In this document: in pieces, positions 43,639 to 51,292 of the stretch
Numbering within the stretch: position 1 is the first letter of the stretch
How the letters are laid out: the number at the start of each line of letters is the position of its first letter
DNA from: Umezawaea sp049997955
GTDB taxonomy: Bacteria > Actinomycetota > Actinomycetes > Mycobacteriales > Pseudonocardiaceae
Assembly (NCBI GenBank): GCA_049997955.1
Contig: JAEBDY010000018.1
Span: 62,001 to 126,000 of the forward strand
Direction of reading: 5' to 3'
Length of the DNA: 64,000 nucleotides
Translations under genes and position numbers: made by a program
The notes under the pieces: model-generated
What the model saw: the letters and a program-made list of their open reading frames with translations, nothing else
Databases searched by the model: none
Told to the model about the DNA's origin: nothing

Positions 43639-43667
43639 AGAATATGGAGGTCATCTCCATTTGTCAA
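43639..43667 (-). promoter_or_regulatory. Sigma-70-like promoter of the PanE-like gene
   Basis: On the minus strand TTGACA (43662-43667) and TATTCT (43639-43644) are separated by exactly 17 bases. This is a near-consensus promoter, unusual in such GC-rich DNA. Operator 2 occupies its spacer. Confidence 0.8.
43644..43660. promoter_or_regulatory. TetR operator 2, inside the promoter spacer
   Basis: ATGGAG-GTCAT-CTCCAT has the same architecture and the same GTCAT centre as operator 1. It fills the spacer between -35 and -10 of the reductase promoter, so a bound repressor would block RNA polymerase. Confidence 0.82.
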
Positions 43668-43680
43668 CGCGAGGTAGCGC

Positions 43681-44250
43681 ATGACCGCCGACAAGCCGCT
43701 CCGGGCCGACGCCCAGCGCAAGCGTGACGCCCTGCTCGCCACGGCCCGGGAGGTCTTCGACGCCGGTGGCTTCTACGACCTCCGCTTCGACGACTTCGCC
43801 CGTCTGGCCGGGGTGGGCACGGGCACGCTGTACCGCCACTTCCCCACCAGGGAGGCCCTGGCCGAGGCGGTCTACCACGGCGAGATCGCCATGCTGTGCG
43901 ACCGCGTCCACCAGTTGCGGGCCACGCTGCCCCCGGCGGAGGCCTTGGCGATCTTCCTCCGCGGCATGGTCGACCACATAGACGCCCACGAAGGCCTGGC
44001 CCGGACGCTGGCCACGCTCATGGCCACCCGCTCGGGTGCCCTCACCGAAGGCAGCCGGGCGCTGGAGCAGGCTGTCACCGACCTGGTGGCCGCCGCCGTG
44101 CGGGACGGCACCGTTCGCGACGACGTGAACGCCGGTGCCGTGATGATGGCGCTGCACGGCATCGGTGCGGCCCACGACCGCCCTGGTTGGCGGGCCCAGG
44201 CCGACGATGTGATCACCCTCGTGCTGGACGGGCTGCGCCGCCCGCTGTGA
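43681..44250 (+). CDS. TetR-family repressor
   Basis: The 189-residue regulator has an N-terminal TetR helix-turn-helix (DALLATAREVFDAGGFYDLRFDDFARLAGVGTGTLYRHFPTREAL) and a helical ligand domain. ATG 43681 has GAGG upstream. Two matching operators lie in the 93 bp between it and the divergent PanE-like gene. It very probably represses that gene and itself; the inducer is unknown. Confidence 0.93.
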   Translation: MTADKPLRADAQRKRDALLATAREVFDAGGFYDLRFDDFARLAGVGTGTLYRHFPTREALAEAVYHGEIAMLCDRVHQLRATLPPAEALAIFLRGMVDHIDAHEGLARTLATLMATRSGALTEGSRALEQAVTDLVAAAVRDGTVRDDVNAGAVMMALHGIGAAHDRPGWRAQADDVITLVLDGLRRPL

Positions 44251-44405
44251 CGAGGTGCGGCACGCGATGGGCGAGGGCGCACCCGTGGTCGACCCCACCC
44301 AGCCGGGCTTCCGACTGCTCTCGGAAGTCGCGGGCAGGAGCCTTCGGGGCATCGTGGCTCGGACCGGCTACGGGGCCACCACCGGTATCGGCGTCCTGGC
44401 CCCAC

Positions 44406-44460
44406 CAGGTCCTCGACGAACCACACCCACCCTTGACCGAGCGGCCTCGGGACTAGTCCG
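44406..44460 (-). repeat. 55-bp dispersed repeat, copy B
   Basis: This is the reverse-complement partner of 39921-39975, with 36 identical bases (44406-44441). It lies in the gap between the convergent TetR and OmpR-type regulator genes and touches the stop of the latter. Confidence 0.75.
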
Positions 44461-45112
44461 CGATGCGGTAGCCCACGCCCGCGGTGGTGGTGATGACCGG
44501 CGGGGTGCCCAGCTTGCGGCGCAGGCGGCCGATCGTGACGGTCACGGTGTTGGTGAACGGGTCCGCGTGTTCGTCCCACACCCGTTCCAGCAGGGCTTCC
44601 GCGCTGAGGTGGGCCGGGGCCGCGTGCAGCAGGGCCTCCAGCACCGCGAACTCCTTCACCGACAGGTCCAGTCGGGTTCCGTCGCGGGTCGCCGTGCGGC
44701 GCACCGGGTCCAGTTCCACTCCGGACGCGCGCAGGACGCGGCCGCGCGCGGACGGGCGGCGGCGGGCCAGGGAGTGGACGCGCAGGACCAGTTCGGGGAA
44801 GTGGAACGGTTTGGCCAGGTAGTCGTCCGCGCCCAGGGTCAGACCGCTGACCCGGTCGCCGGGCGAGCCTGCGGCGGTCAGCATCAGGACCATGGCGCGG
44901 TCGTCCCGTTCGGTGATCATCCGGCACAGGACGTCGCCGTGGATGCCCGGCAGGTCCCGGTCCAGCACCACCACGTCGTAGGTGTTGACGTCGAGCTTGG
45001 CCGCGGCGACCAGGCCGTCGTGGGCGATGTCCACGGCCATGCCCTGGTCCCGCAGGCCCTCCGCCACGACCTCGGCCAACGCCCGCGCGTCCTCCACCAC
45101 GAGGACCCTCAC
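44453..45112 (-). CDS. OmpR/PhoB-type response regulator
   Basis: The 219-residue regulator has a receiver domain (acidic E7-D8, phospho-acceptor D51 in VVLDRDLPG, K104 region in YLAKPFHFPEL) and a C-terminal winged helix (VELDPVRRTATRDGTRLDLSVKEFAVLEALLHAAPAHLSAEALLERVW...). GTG start overlaps the kinase stop by four bases. Partner of the adjacent sensor kinase; the divergent permease-like gene is the nearest possible target. Confidence 0.93.
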   Translation of the reverse strand: MRVLVVEDARALAEVVAEGLRDQGMAVDIAHDGLVAAAKLDVNTYDVVVLDRDLPGIHGDVLCRMITERDDRAMVLMLTAAGSPGDRVSGLTLGADDYLAKPFHFPELVLRVHSLARRRPSARGRVLRASGVELDPVRRTATRDGTRLDLSVKEFAVLEALLHAAPAHLSAEALLERVWDEHADPFTNTVTVTIGRLRRKLGTPPVITTTAGVGYRIAD

Positions 45113-46188
45113 GGCAGCGACAGGGTCACGCGCAGGCCGCCGTCGGGGATCGCGTGCAGGTCGAGCCTGCCGCCGTGCGCGCCCGCGATGGCCGACACGA
45201 TCGACAGGCCCAGGCCGCTGCCGGTGTCCGACCCGGTCCGGTCTGCGCCGAGGCGTTGGAACGGCTGGGCGAGCCGGGCGACGTGCGCGTCGTCGAGCAC
45301 TGGACCGCCGGTCTCGACGACCAGCCGTGCGGCGTTCCCGGCCGTGACGCGGATCCAGCCGCCGTGGTGGTTGTGCACGACGGCGTTGTCGACGACGTTC
45401 TCCACCATGCGGGTCAGCAGCGCGGCGTTGCCGACGGTCAACGCGCCGCCCGTCACCGAGCTGACGTCCAGCACGAGTCCCTTGGCGGACATGGCTTCCG
45501 CGCGGGCGGTGAGGGCTTCGGAGGCGAGCGTGGCGAGCGAGACCTGGACGCGGTCGGCGAGCACGCCGTGCTGCGCGCGGGCCAGGACGAGCAGGCCCTC
45601 CAGCAGCTCGTCCACCCGGTCCAGCTCGGTGCGCAGCCGGTCGGCCAGCGCGACGGTCTGCGCCTGCGGCTCGGGTTTCGCCACCGCCACGTCCAGCGAC
45701 GCCCGCATGGTCGCGAGCGGTGTGCGCAGCTCGTGCGAGGTGTTGGCGATGAACCGGCGCTGCGCGGAGAACGAGGTCTCCAGGCGTTCCAGCAGGCCGT
45801 CGATGGTGTCGGCGAGGTCCTTGACCTCGTCGTCCGGTCCGGGTGCGGCCAACCGCTCGTGCAGGTTGTCGGCGGTGATCCGCCGCGTCGCCGCCGTGAT
45901 GGACCGCAGCGGGCGCAGCACCCGCCCGGCGGCGACCTTGCCCATCAGGACGGACAGGACGCCCATCACGACGAGCGCGATCAGCGACCCCACCAGGAGT
46001 TGGCGTTCCCACACCGCGTCGACGGGTGGCTCGGGCACGACCCCCGGCGGGGTGGGCGCGGGCTGCTGCTCACCCACCAGCAGGTAGGTCAACGCCAGCA
46101 GCCCGATCCCCGAGAGGAGGAACAGCACGGCGTACAGCGCGGTGAAGCGCGCCCGCACCCGCAGCGTCGGGTGTCGTGGTTCGTCCAT
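45109..46188 (-). CDS. Sensor histidine kinase with HAMP domain
   Basis: The 359-residue kinase has two membrane helices (about 15-38 and 65-85) enclosing a very short external loop, then a HAMP linker. Next come a HisKA domain with H152 in FIANTSHELRTPLATM and an HATPase domain (NVVDNAVVHNH, GSGLGLSIV). With such a short loop it probably senses the membrane or an internal partner. ATG 46188 was chosen because the upstream extension leaves the family pattern. It overlaps the response regulator by four bases. Confidence 0.92.
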   Translation of the reverse strand: MDEPRHPTLRVRARFTALYAVLFLLSGIGLLALTYLLVGEQQPAPTPPGVVPEPPVDAVWERQLLVGSLIALVVMGVLSVLMGKVAAGRVLRPLRSITAATRRITADNLHERLAAPGPDDEVKDLADTIDGLLERLETSFSAQRRFIANTSHELRTPLATMRASLDVAVAKPEPQAQTVALADRLRTELDRVDELLEGLLVLARAQHGVLADRVQVSLATLASEALTARAEAMSAKGLVLDVSSVTGGALTVGNAALLTRMVENVVDNAVVHNHHGGWIRVTAGNAARLVVETGGPVLDDAHVARLAQPFQRLGADRTGSDTGSGLGLSIVSAIAGAHGGRLDLHAIPDGGLRVTLSLP

Positions 46189-46274
46189 GCGCCCAGGATG
46201 CCGGGTCCGACCTAACACGGGGATGACAGGACCGGTTCGGGCCGTGTGACCGCCGCGCCCGTAGGAATCCGGCC

Positions 46275-47723
46275 GTGAGCACACCTCTCCCGTGGACCGG
46301 GTTCCGCACCCGTGGCCGGATCGTCGCGGTCGTCTCCGCCGCGCTCCTCGTCGTCCTGTCCGGACTGCTGCTCGCCGTGGGCGACCGGTCGACGTGCAGC
46401 GCGGGCGAGGTCGAGATCGACTGCCCCACCGACCCCGTCGGACCGCGGGGCCAGGCCGTGAGCGACCAGTTCTCCTTCGCGCACCTCCCGTTGGGGCGGG
46501 AGGGGAGCATCACCGCCCGGCTGACCTCCCTGACCGGCGTCATCACCTACCCGCCGCCGAAGCACGACGAGATCGTGTCCGCCCTCGTGCCGTGGGCGAA
46601 GGCGGGCGTCATCGTCAAGGACGGCACCGCCCAGGGCTCGTCCTACGCCGCGCTCGTGATGACCGGCGGCCACGGGGTGCGGATGCAGCACGACTACGAC
46701 CACGACACCGCGGGCAGCCCCGGCGCCCTGTCGGCACCGCGCTGGCTGCGCCTGACGCGGTCCGGCGACGTCGTCACCGGCGAGGAGTCGGCGGACGGCT
46801 CGCGGTGGACGACCGTCGGCGCCGTCGAGTTGCCCGGACTCCCGGACACCGTGCGGGTCGGGCTCCTCGCGACCTCGCCGGGCGACCTGACGCTGGTGCC
46901 GACCGGGCTCGGGGCGAACGCCGCGCAGAGCCGCTTCACCCAGGCCACGGGGGTGTTCGACAGCGTCACCGTGAACGGCGCTCCCGCCGGCGGGTGGACC
47001 GCCACCCAGCTCGGGGAGAGCGGCCACACCGACTGGGAGAAGAACCACCGGGCGCCGGGGGTCGTCGAGTCCGGCGGCACGGTGACCGTCACCGGCTCCG
47101 GCGACGTCGGCCCCGGCCCCACCGCGGGTGGTCGCACCGCGATGGGTCTGCTGCCGGGGCTGGTCCCCGGGCTGCTGGTGCTGGTGGTGGTGGCCGTCCG
47201 GTTCGCTCCCCGGCAGGACCCCCGCGCGCTGGCGGGGCGAGCGGTCGTGGTCGGCGCGGTGTCCTTCGCCGTCGGCGTGGTCGCCGCCGCGGTGGTGATC
47301 CCGGCGGGCTCGGCGATCCTGCGCGCGAACGGCGGGGCCGTCGTGCCGTCGCCCCTGCTGGTGGAGCTGCGGGTCGTCGTCGGCGTGGGGGTGCTGGCCG
47401 CGGCCACCGCCGTCTTCGCGCTCGCCGTCGGCGCCCTGGTGCGCCGCACGGGGGTGGCGGTCCTGGTCGTGGTCTCGACGGTCGTGCTCCCGTACGTGCT
47501 CGGCGTCGTGCCGCTGCTGCCCGACGAGGTGGCCCGCTGGCTGCTGCGCCTCACCCCCGCGGCGGGGTTCGCCGTGCAGCAGACCGTCGACGAGTTCCCG
47601 CAGGTCGTGGCCCACTACGCGCCGTCGACGGGCTACTTCCCGCTGCCGTGGTGGGTGGGGCTGCTGGTCCTGCTCGGCTACACCGCCGCCGTGGTCGGGA
47701 TGGCCCTCCGGCGGCTCAAGTAG
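46275..47723 (+). CDS. ABC-2-like permease with a DUF1349-like ectodomain
   Basis: The 482-residue protein has one membrane helix (about 16-36), a roughly 250-residue extracytoplasmic domain and five C-terminal helices (about 293-480), the topology of an ABC-2 permease with an enlarged first loop. The ectodomain contains GSSYAALVMTGGHGVRMQHDYDHD and DGSRWTTVGAVELPGLPDTVRVGLLATSPG, typical of DUF1349/concanavalin-like beta-sandwich folds. GTG 46275 is used; the frame is clear. No ATPase gene accompanies it. It is divergent from, and 86 bp away from, the HAMP kinase/OmpR-type pair, so it may be their output. Function is unknown. Confidence 0.72.
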   Translation: MSTPLPWTGFRTRGRIVAVVSAALLVVLSGLLLAVGDRSTCSAGEVEIDCPTDPVGPRGQAVSDQFSFAHLPLGREGSITARLTSLTGVITYPPPKHDEIVSALVPWAKAGVIVKDGTAQGSSYAALVMTGGHGVRMQHDYDHDTAGSPGALSAPRWLRLTRSGDVVTGEESADGSRWTTVGAVELPGLPDTVRVGLLATSPGDLTLVPTGLGANAAQSRFTQATGVFDSVTVNGAPAGGWTATQLGESGHTDWEKNHRAPGVVESGGTVTVTGSGDVGPGPTAGGRTAMGLLPGLVPGLLVLVVVAVRFAPRQDPRALAGRAVVVGAVSFAVGVVAAAVVIPAGSAILRANGGAVVPSPLLVELRVVVGVGVLAAATAVFALAVGALVRRTGVAVLVVVSTVVLPYVLGVVPLLPDEVARWLLRLTPAAGFAVQQTVDEFPQVVAHYAPSTGYFPLPWWVGLLVLLGYTAAVVGMALRRLK

Positions 47724-47821
47724 GGGTGTTCACCTGCCCGGATCGGGAACGGTCCGTTGCCCTTTCGGACACGAGTCATGATCCAACTCAACCGCGGTGA
47801 CCGCTCATCCGTACTAGGGGG

Positions 47822-48703
47822 GTGAGGACGAGTGCACGAAGACGCCCGCTCCTGCGGCTCGGGACGCTGGCGGTCGCGTTGGTACTGGGAGCGGGCGCCG
47901 CTTTCGCCTCCGTCGCGCTGCGCGAGCTGAAGGCGGTGACGATCGCCAAGCAGGCCGAGCAGTCCACCCGCAGCGAGCTGCTCAACGCCGACGGCCCGGC
48001 GGCGACGACGACCACTCCCCCACCGCCACCGAAGCCGATCCTGCCGTTCAACGCGAAGCTGACCTCGGACGACATCCCCGTGGCCACCGGCGGGGTCCGG
48101 AGCGGCGGGTGCAGCGGCGCGCTGATCGCTCCCCAGTGGATCGCCTCGGCGGGCCACTGCTTCCACGACGGCAACAACGTCCGGGTGAGCGGCGCGCCCG
48201 CGTACACGACCGTGGTGACGATCGGGAAGCTGAAGACCGGCGACCCCGGCGGCCAGACGGCGGAGGTCGTGGACGTCCGGCAGTCCCCGGTCAACGACCT
48301 CGCGGTCGCGAAGCTCAGCGTCCCGGTGGTGGACGTCGTCCCGTTGGCGCTGCCCACGGCGGCGCCCGTGCTCGGCCAGCGGCTCCAGTTCATCGGGTGG
48401 GGTTCCCTCTCGGCCACCGTCGTCACGCCGACCGACCACCTCAAACGGGGTGAGTTCGCCGTCTCGTCGATCGCGACGAGCGAGCTGGAGGCCCAGCCGG
48501 TGGCACCTCGCACCGTGGAGAACAGCCCCTGCCCGCAGGACTCGGGCGCACCGTTCTTCGTGTCCGAGGACGACTACACCGGCGTGCTGGTGGCCGTCGA
48601 GAGCACCGGGCCCGAGTGCCCCCAGCCCGGCAACGAGGTCATCTCGCGGGTCGACGTCGTGGCCGACTGGATCCGCGAGCAGACCGGGAACACCGCCCGG
48701 TAG
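47822..48703 (+). CDS. Trypsin-like serine protease, secreted or membrane-anchored
   Basis: The 293-residue S1 protease has an N-terminal membrane segment (about 13-32) after an Arg-rich start, a Pro/Thr-rich linker (60-72) and a chymotrypsin-fold domain. The triad is H112 (SAGHCF), D159 (NDLAV) and S241. The serine sits in CPQDSGAPFF, where the usual GDSGGP is replaced by QDSGAP; Gln instead of Gly before DSG is unusual. Four or more cysteines are available for disulfides. The GTG at 47822 has only a G-run upstream. Probably active, but the altered loop leaves some doubt. Confidence 0.82.
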   Translation: MRTSARRRPLLRLGTLAVALVLGAGAAFASVALRELKAVTIAKQAEQSTRSELLNADGPAATTTTPPPPPKPILPFNAKLTSDDIPVATGGVRSGGCSGALIAPQWIASAGHCFHDGNNVRVSGAPAYTTVVTIGKLKTGDPGGQTAEVVDVRQSPVNDLAVAKLSVPVVDVVPLALPTAAPVLGQRLQFIGWGSLSATVVTPTDHLKRGEFAVSSIATSELEAQPVAPRTVENSPCPQDSGAPFFVSEDDYTGVLVAVESTGPECPQPGNEVISRVDVVADWIREQTGNTAR

Positions 48704-48719
48704 CCGTCGCGGACAGGAC

Positions 48720-48756
48720 GAAGCGGGGCGCGGCTCCGCATGCCGCACCCCGCTTC
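48720..48756. terminator. Bidirectional terminator between protease and lipoprotein genes
   Basis: GAAGCGGGG pairs with CCCCGCTTC, then GCGG pairs with CCGC after a one-base mismatch, around a nine-base loop. It sits 16 bases after the protease stop and the same distance from the convergent lipoprotein stop. Confidence 0.8.
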
Positions 48757-48772
48757 ACACCCCCAGTGGGTG

Positions 48773-49414
48773 TCAGCTCTTCCAGGTGATCGGCGACTTC
48801 AGGTAGTCGTCGCCCTTGTCGAAGGTCGCGCCCGAGACCTCGAGGCCCTCGCGGGACGCCTGCAGGACGCAGGTCTCGTACTTCGCGCCCGCGGTGGTGA
48901 AGTCCTTCTTGGCCGTCTCGGATTCGCACTTGTCGACGTCGCCGCTGATGATCACACCGGTGGACTTGCCGTCCGTCCCGATGGCACGCATGCTCACCGA
49001 GCTGTAGGCGAGGTCGGAGCCGTCGACGTTCTCGACGGAAATCCGGATGTAGTAGGGGACCAGGCCCTTCGCCTTGTCGCCGAACTTCGCGAGGTCGGCG
49101 TTGTCGCCCTTCTCGATCGCGGTCACGGTGAGGGCGATGGTGCCGTTCTTGTCGGTGCCGTACTTGAACGGCACGACGGCCCGCTCGCCGACCTTCAGCT
49201 GCGCTCCGGGCTTCGTGACGTCACCGGAGGCGGCCTTCGGCAACGAGGCCGCGGTGGAGGCCTTCGACTCCGAGGGGCTGACGGCACTCGTGGCGGCGGT
49301 GATCGGCGCGGTGGACGTCGCCGCCGGCGCGGCGGTGCCTGCGGTCTCGCTCGCGCAGGACGACAGCAGCAGGGCGGCTGCGGCGACGAGCAGGGGTCCA
49401 CGGACGTGCTTCAT
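48773..49414 (-). CDS. Lipoprotein with DUF4352-like domain
   Basis: The 213-residue precursor has a lipoprotein signal with lipobox LLSSC (lipidated Cys about residue 20), an Ala/Thr/Ser-rich linker (21-62) and a C-terminal immunoglobulin-like domain of the DUF4352 type (PFKYGTDKNGTIALTVTAIEKGD, IRISVENVDGSDLAYSSVSMRAIGTDG). Two further cysteines (DKCES and ETCVL) may form a disulfide. ATG 49414 has GAGGAGA upstream. Surface-exposed; ligand unknown. Confidence 0.82.
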   Translation of the reverse strand: MKHVRGPLLVAAAALLLSSCASETAGTAAPAATSTAPITAATSAVSPSESKASTAASLPKAASGDVTKPGAQLKVGERAVVPFKYGTDKNGTIALTVTAIEKGDNADLAKFGDKAKGLVPYYIRISVENVDGSDLAYSSVSMRAIGTDGKSTGVIISGDVDKCESETAKKDFTTAGAKYETCVLQASREGLEVSGATFDKGDDYLKSPITWKS

Positions 49415-49568
49415 TGATCTCCTCGGTAGACCCTCGCCGGACGGCGGCCGGCAAGGGAGTGCGAACCGACCTCCGGCCCGACTGGGACCGTTCGGTCTGC
49501 CCGGACGCTATCCGCGATCACCTCCGGGCGCTGTGGGTCGTTCGCACCACAAGGTCATGACGGTTGGG

Positions 49569-50219
49569 TCACAGGTCCTCCACCCCGATCAGGCCGTCCT
49601 GGATCGCGCGGGCCACCAGCGCGGCCTTGGTCGGGGCCTCGCGGCCGATCTGGGCGTACTTGATCCGGATGCGCTCCAGGTGGGAGTTGACCGTGCTCGC
49701 GGTGATGCCGAGCCGTTGGGCGACGAAGTCCTTGGACTCCGACTGGAACCACTCGACCAGCACCTCGGTCTCCCGCGCCGACAGCGCCGGCCGGTGGTCG
49801 GAGCGGTCCCCGGCCAGCGCGCCCGCCAGCGACGGCGGCGTGTACGGGTCGCCGCGACCGGCCGCGCGGGTGGCCTCGACCAGGTGCTCGGCGCCCTCGG
49901 CCTTGGTCAGGTAGCAGAGCGCGCCGAGTTCCAGGCAGGTCAGCGCGATGTCGTCGTCGGCGCGCATCGAGTAGACGACGACCCGCCTGCCCGCCTCGAC
50001 GAGCCTGCGCAGGTCGCCGAGGGCCGGGGTGGGGCCGCTGAGGTGCAGGTCGAGGATCACCACGTCGGCGGTGGCGCCGTCGCCGATCCACGCCACCCGC
50101 ACGTCCTCGCCCGCGGCCACCACCGTGATCGGCGGCGTGCCCGCGCCGAGCCAGTAGGCGACTCCCGCGCGCACCGCCGGGTGGTCGTCCACGACGACGG
50201 CGGTCAGCTGGGCTTCCAT
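49569..50219 (-). CDS. NarL/LuxR-type response regulator
   Basis: The 216-residue regulator has a receiver with acidic DD at 11-12, phospho-acceptor D57 (VVILDLHLSGP) and K109 in YLTKAEGAEHL. Its LuxR helix-turn-helix reads SARETEVLVEWFQSESKDFVAQRLGITASTVNSHLERIRIKYA. It starts inside the end of the preceding sensor-like gene (16-base overlap). It is the output of a three-gene cassette. Confidence 0.92.
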   Translation of the reverse strand: MEAQLTAVVVDDHPAVRAGVAYWLGAGTPPITVVAAGEDVRVAWIGDGATADVVILDLHLSGPTPALGDLRRLVEAGRRVVVYSMRADDDIALTCLELGALCYLTKAEGAEHLVEATRAAGRGDPYTPPSLAGALAGDRSDHRPALSARETEVLVEWFQSESKDFVAQRLGITASTVNSHLERIRIKYAQIGREAPTKAALVARAIQDGLIGVEDL

Positions 50220-51292
50220 CTCGCCTCCATCCGCGTCTGCTGTCCGTAGGTGCCGCACTCCACTCGGACGTGCGGCGACGTCGGCGCGATCCCCTCGAAG
50301 GGCCCGGTGTCCGCCAGCACGGCGACGCGCACCTCCTGGTCGGTGCGCAGCACGCTGACCCGAGCACGGGTGCGGGTGTGCGCCAGCGCGACCACGAGCG
50401 GGCCGGTCAGCTCGCGGCGCACGGGGGTCGGGATGGCCACGGCGGCGCCGCTGACCGCGAGCGACACCTCGATCCCCCGCCGTTCCGCGGCGTCCACGCA
50501 GGCCGAGACCTCGTGCACCAGCGGATCGGGCACGTCGTCGTTCTCGGCGAACAGCCTGCGCAGCTGGGTCGCGGCGAGCGCGCAGCGGCGGCGGGTGTCC
50601 TCGTCGTCCGGGTCGAGCGTGCGGTCGGCCAGCCCGACCAGCAGCGGCAGCGTGGCGCCGAGCTGACCCGCGAACGTCAGCCGCCGGTCGCGTTCCCACT
50701 GCTCGGCCACCGCCGCGCGGGTGGCGACCCGGTCCCGGTCGGCCGCGACCTCCGCGGCCAGCCTGGCCTGGCGGCGCAGCACGAGCGCGATCACCACGAT
50801 CGCCGACTGGAAGCCGAGGACGCTGAGCACCACGACGCCCGCGCCGCCGACCTCCGCGCGGTCGTGGTCGCCCACCAGCACGAACTGCGTCACGCTCGCC
50901 GCGAAGTGCGCCGCGAGCGCGCAGACCAGCAGCCCCACCCGGTCCAGCAGCAGCACCAGCAGGTGCCACCCGACCAGGCCGAACGACCAGTGCACGTCCA
51001 GGAAGTACCCGTCGGGCGGGACGGCGGCGGTGGCCGTGACCGAGGCGGCCAGCACGACGACCGCGCCACCGAGCGCGACGGGCGCGGGCAGGGGTCGGCG
51101 GCGCACCAGCCGACCCGCGCACATGACGGTGACCAGCGCCAACGCGGCGAACGCCGTGTTCTCGACCCACGCCGGGCGGTAGTCGGGCTGGTGCCGGACC
51201 AGGGGCGTCGCGCAGATCCCGACCTGCACGACGGCGGTCACGGCGAGCACGCCGATCCGGATGTTGGCGAAGATCCGGTCGTCGTCAGCCAT
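50204..51292 (-). CDS. Degenerate sensor-kinase-like membrane protein
   Basis: The 362-residue protein has about six membrane helices in residues 10-195 and a coiled segment (RRQARLAAEVAADRDRVATRAAVAEQWERDRR). A C-terminal region looks like a histidine-kinase core without its catalytic residues: the position of the H-box reads LTFAGQLGATLPLLVGL with no histidine, and no N-box or G-box is visible in the ATPase-like end (VRRELTGPLVVALAHTRTRARVSVLRTDQEVRVAVLADTG). It overlaps the upstream true kinase by eight bases and the regulator by 16. It may form a heterodimer with the real kinase and tune its activity. Confidence 0.75.
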   Translation of the reverse strand: MADDDRIFANIRIGVLAVTAVVQVGICATPLVRHQPDYRPAWVENTAFAALALVTVMCAGRLVRRRPLPAPVALGGAVVVLAASVTATAAVPPDGYFLDVHWSFGLVGWHLLVLLLDRVGLLVCALAAHFAASVTQFVLVGDHDRAEVGGAGVVVLSVLGFQSAIVVIALVLRRQARLAAEVAADRDRVATRAAVAEQWERDRRLTFAGQLGATLPLLVGLADRTLDPDDEDTRRRCALAATQLRRLFAENDDVPDPLVHEVSACVDAAERRGIEVSLAVSGAAVAIPTPVRRELTGPLVVALAHTRTRARVSVLRTDQEVRVAVLADTGPFEGIAPTSPHVRVECGTYGQQTRMEARWKPS

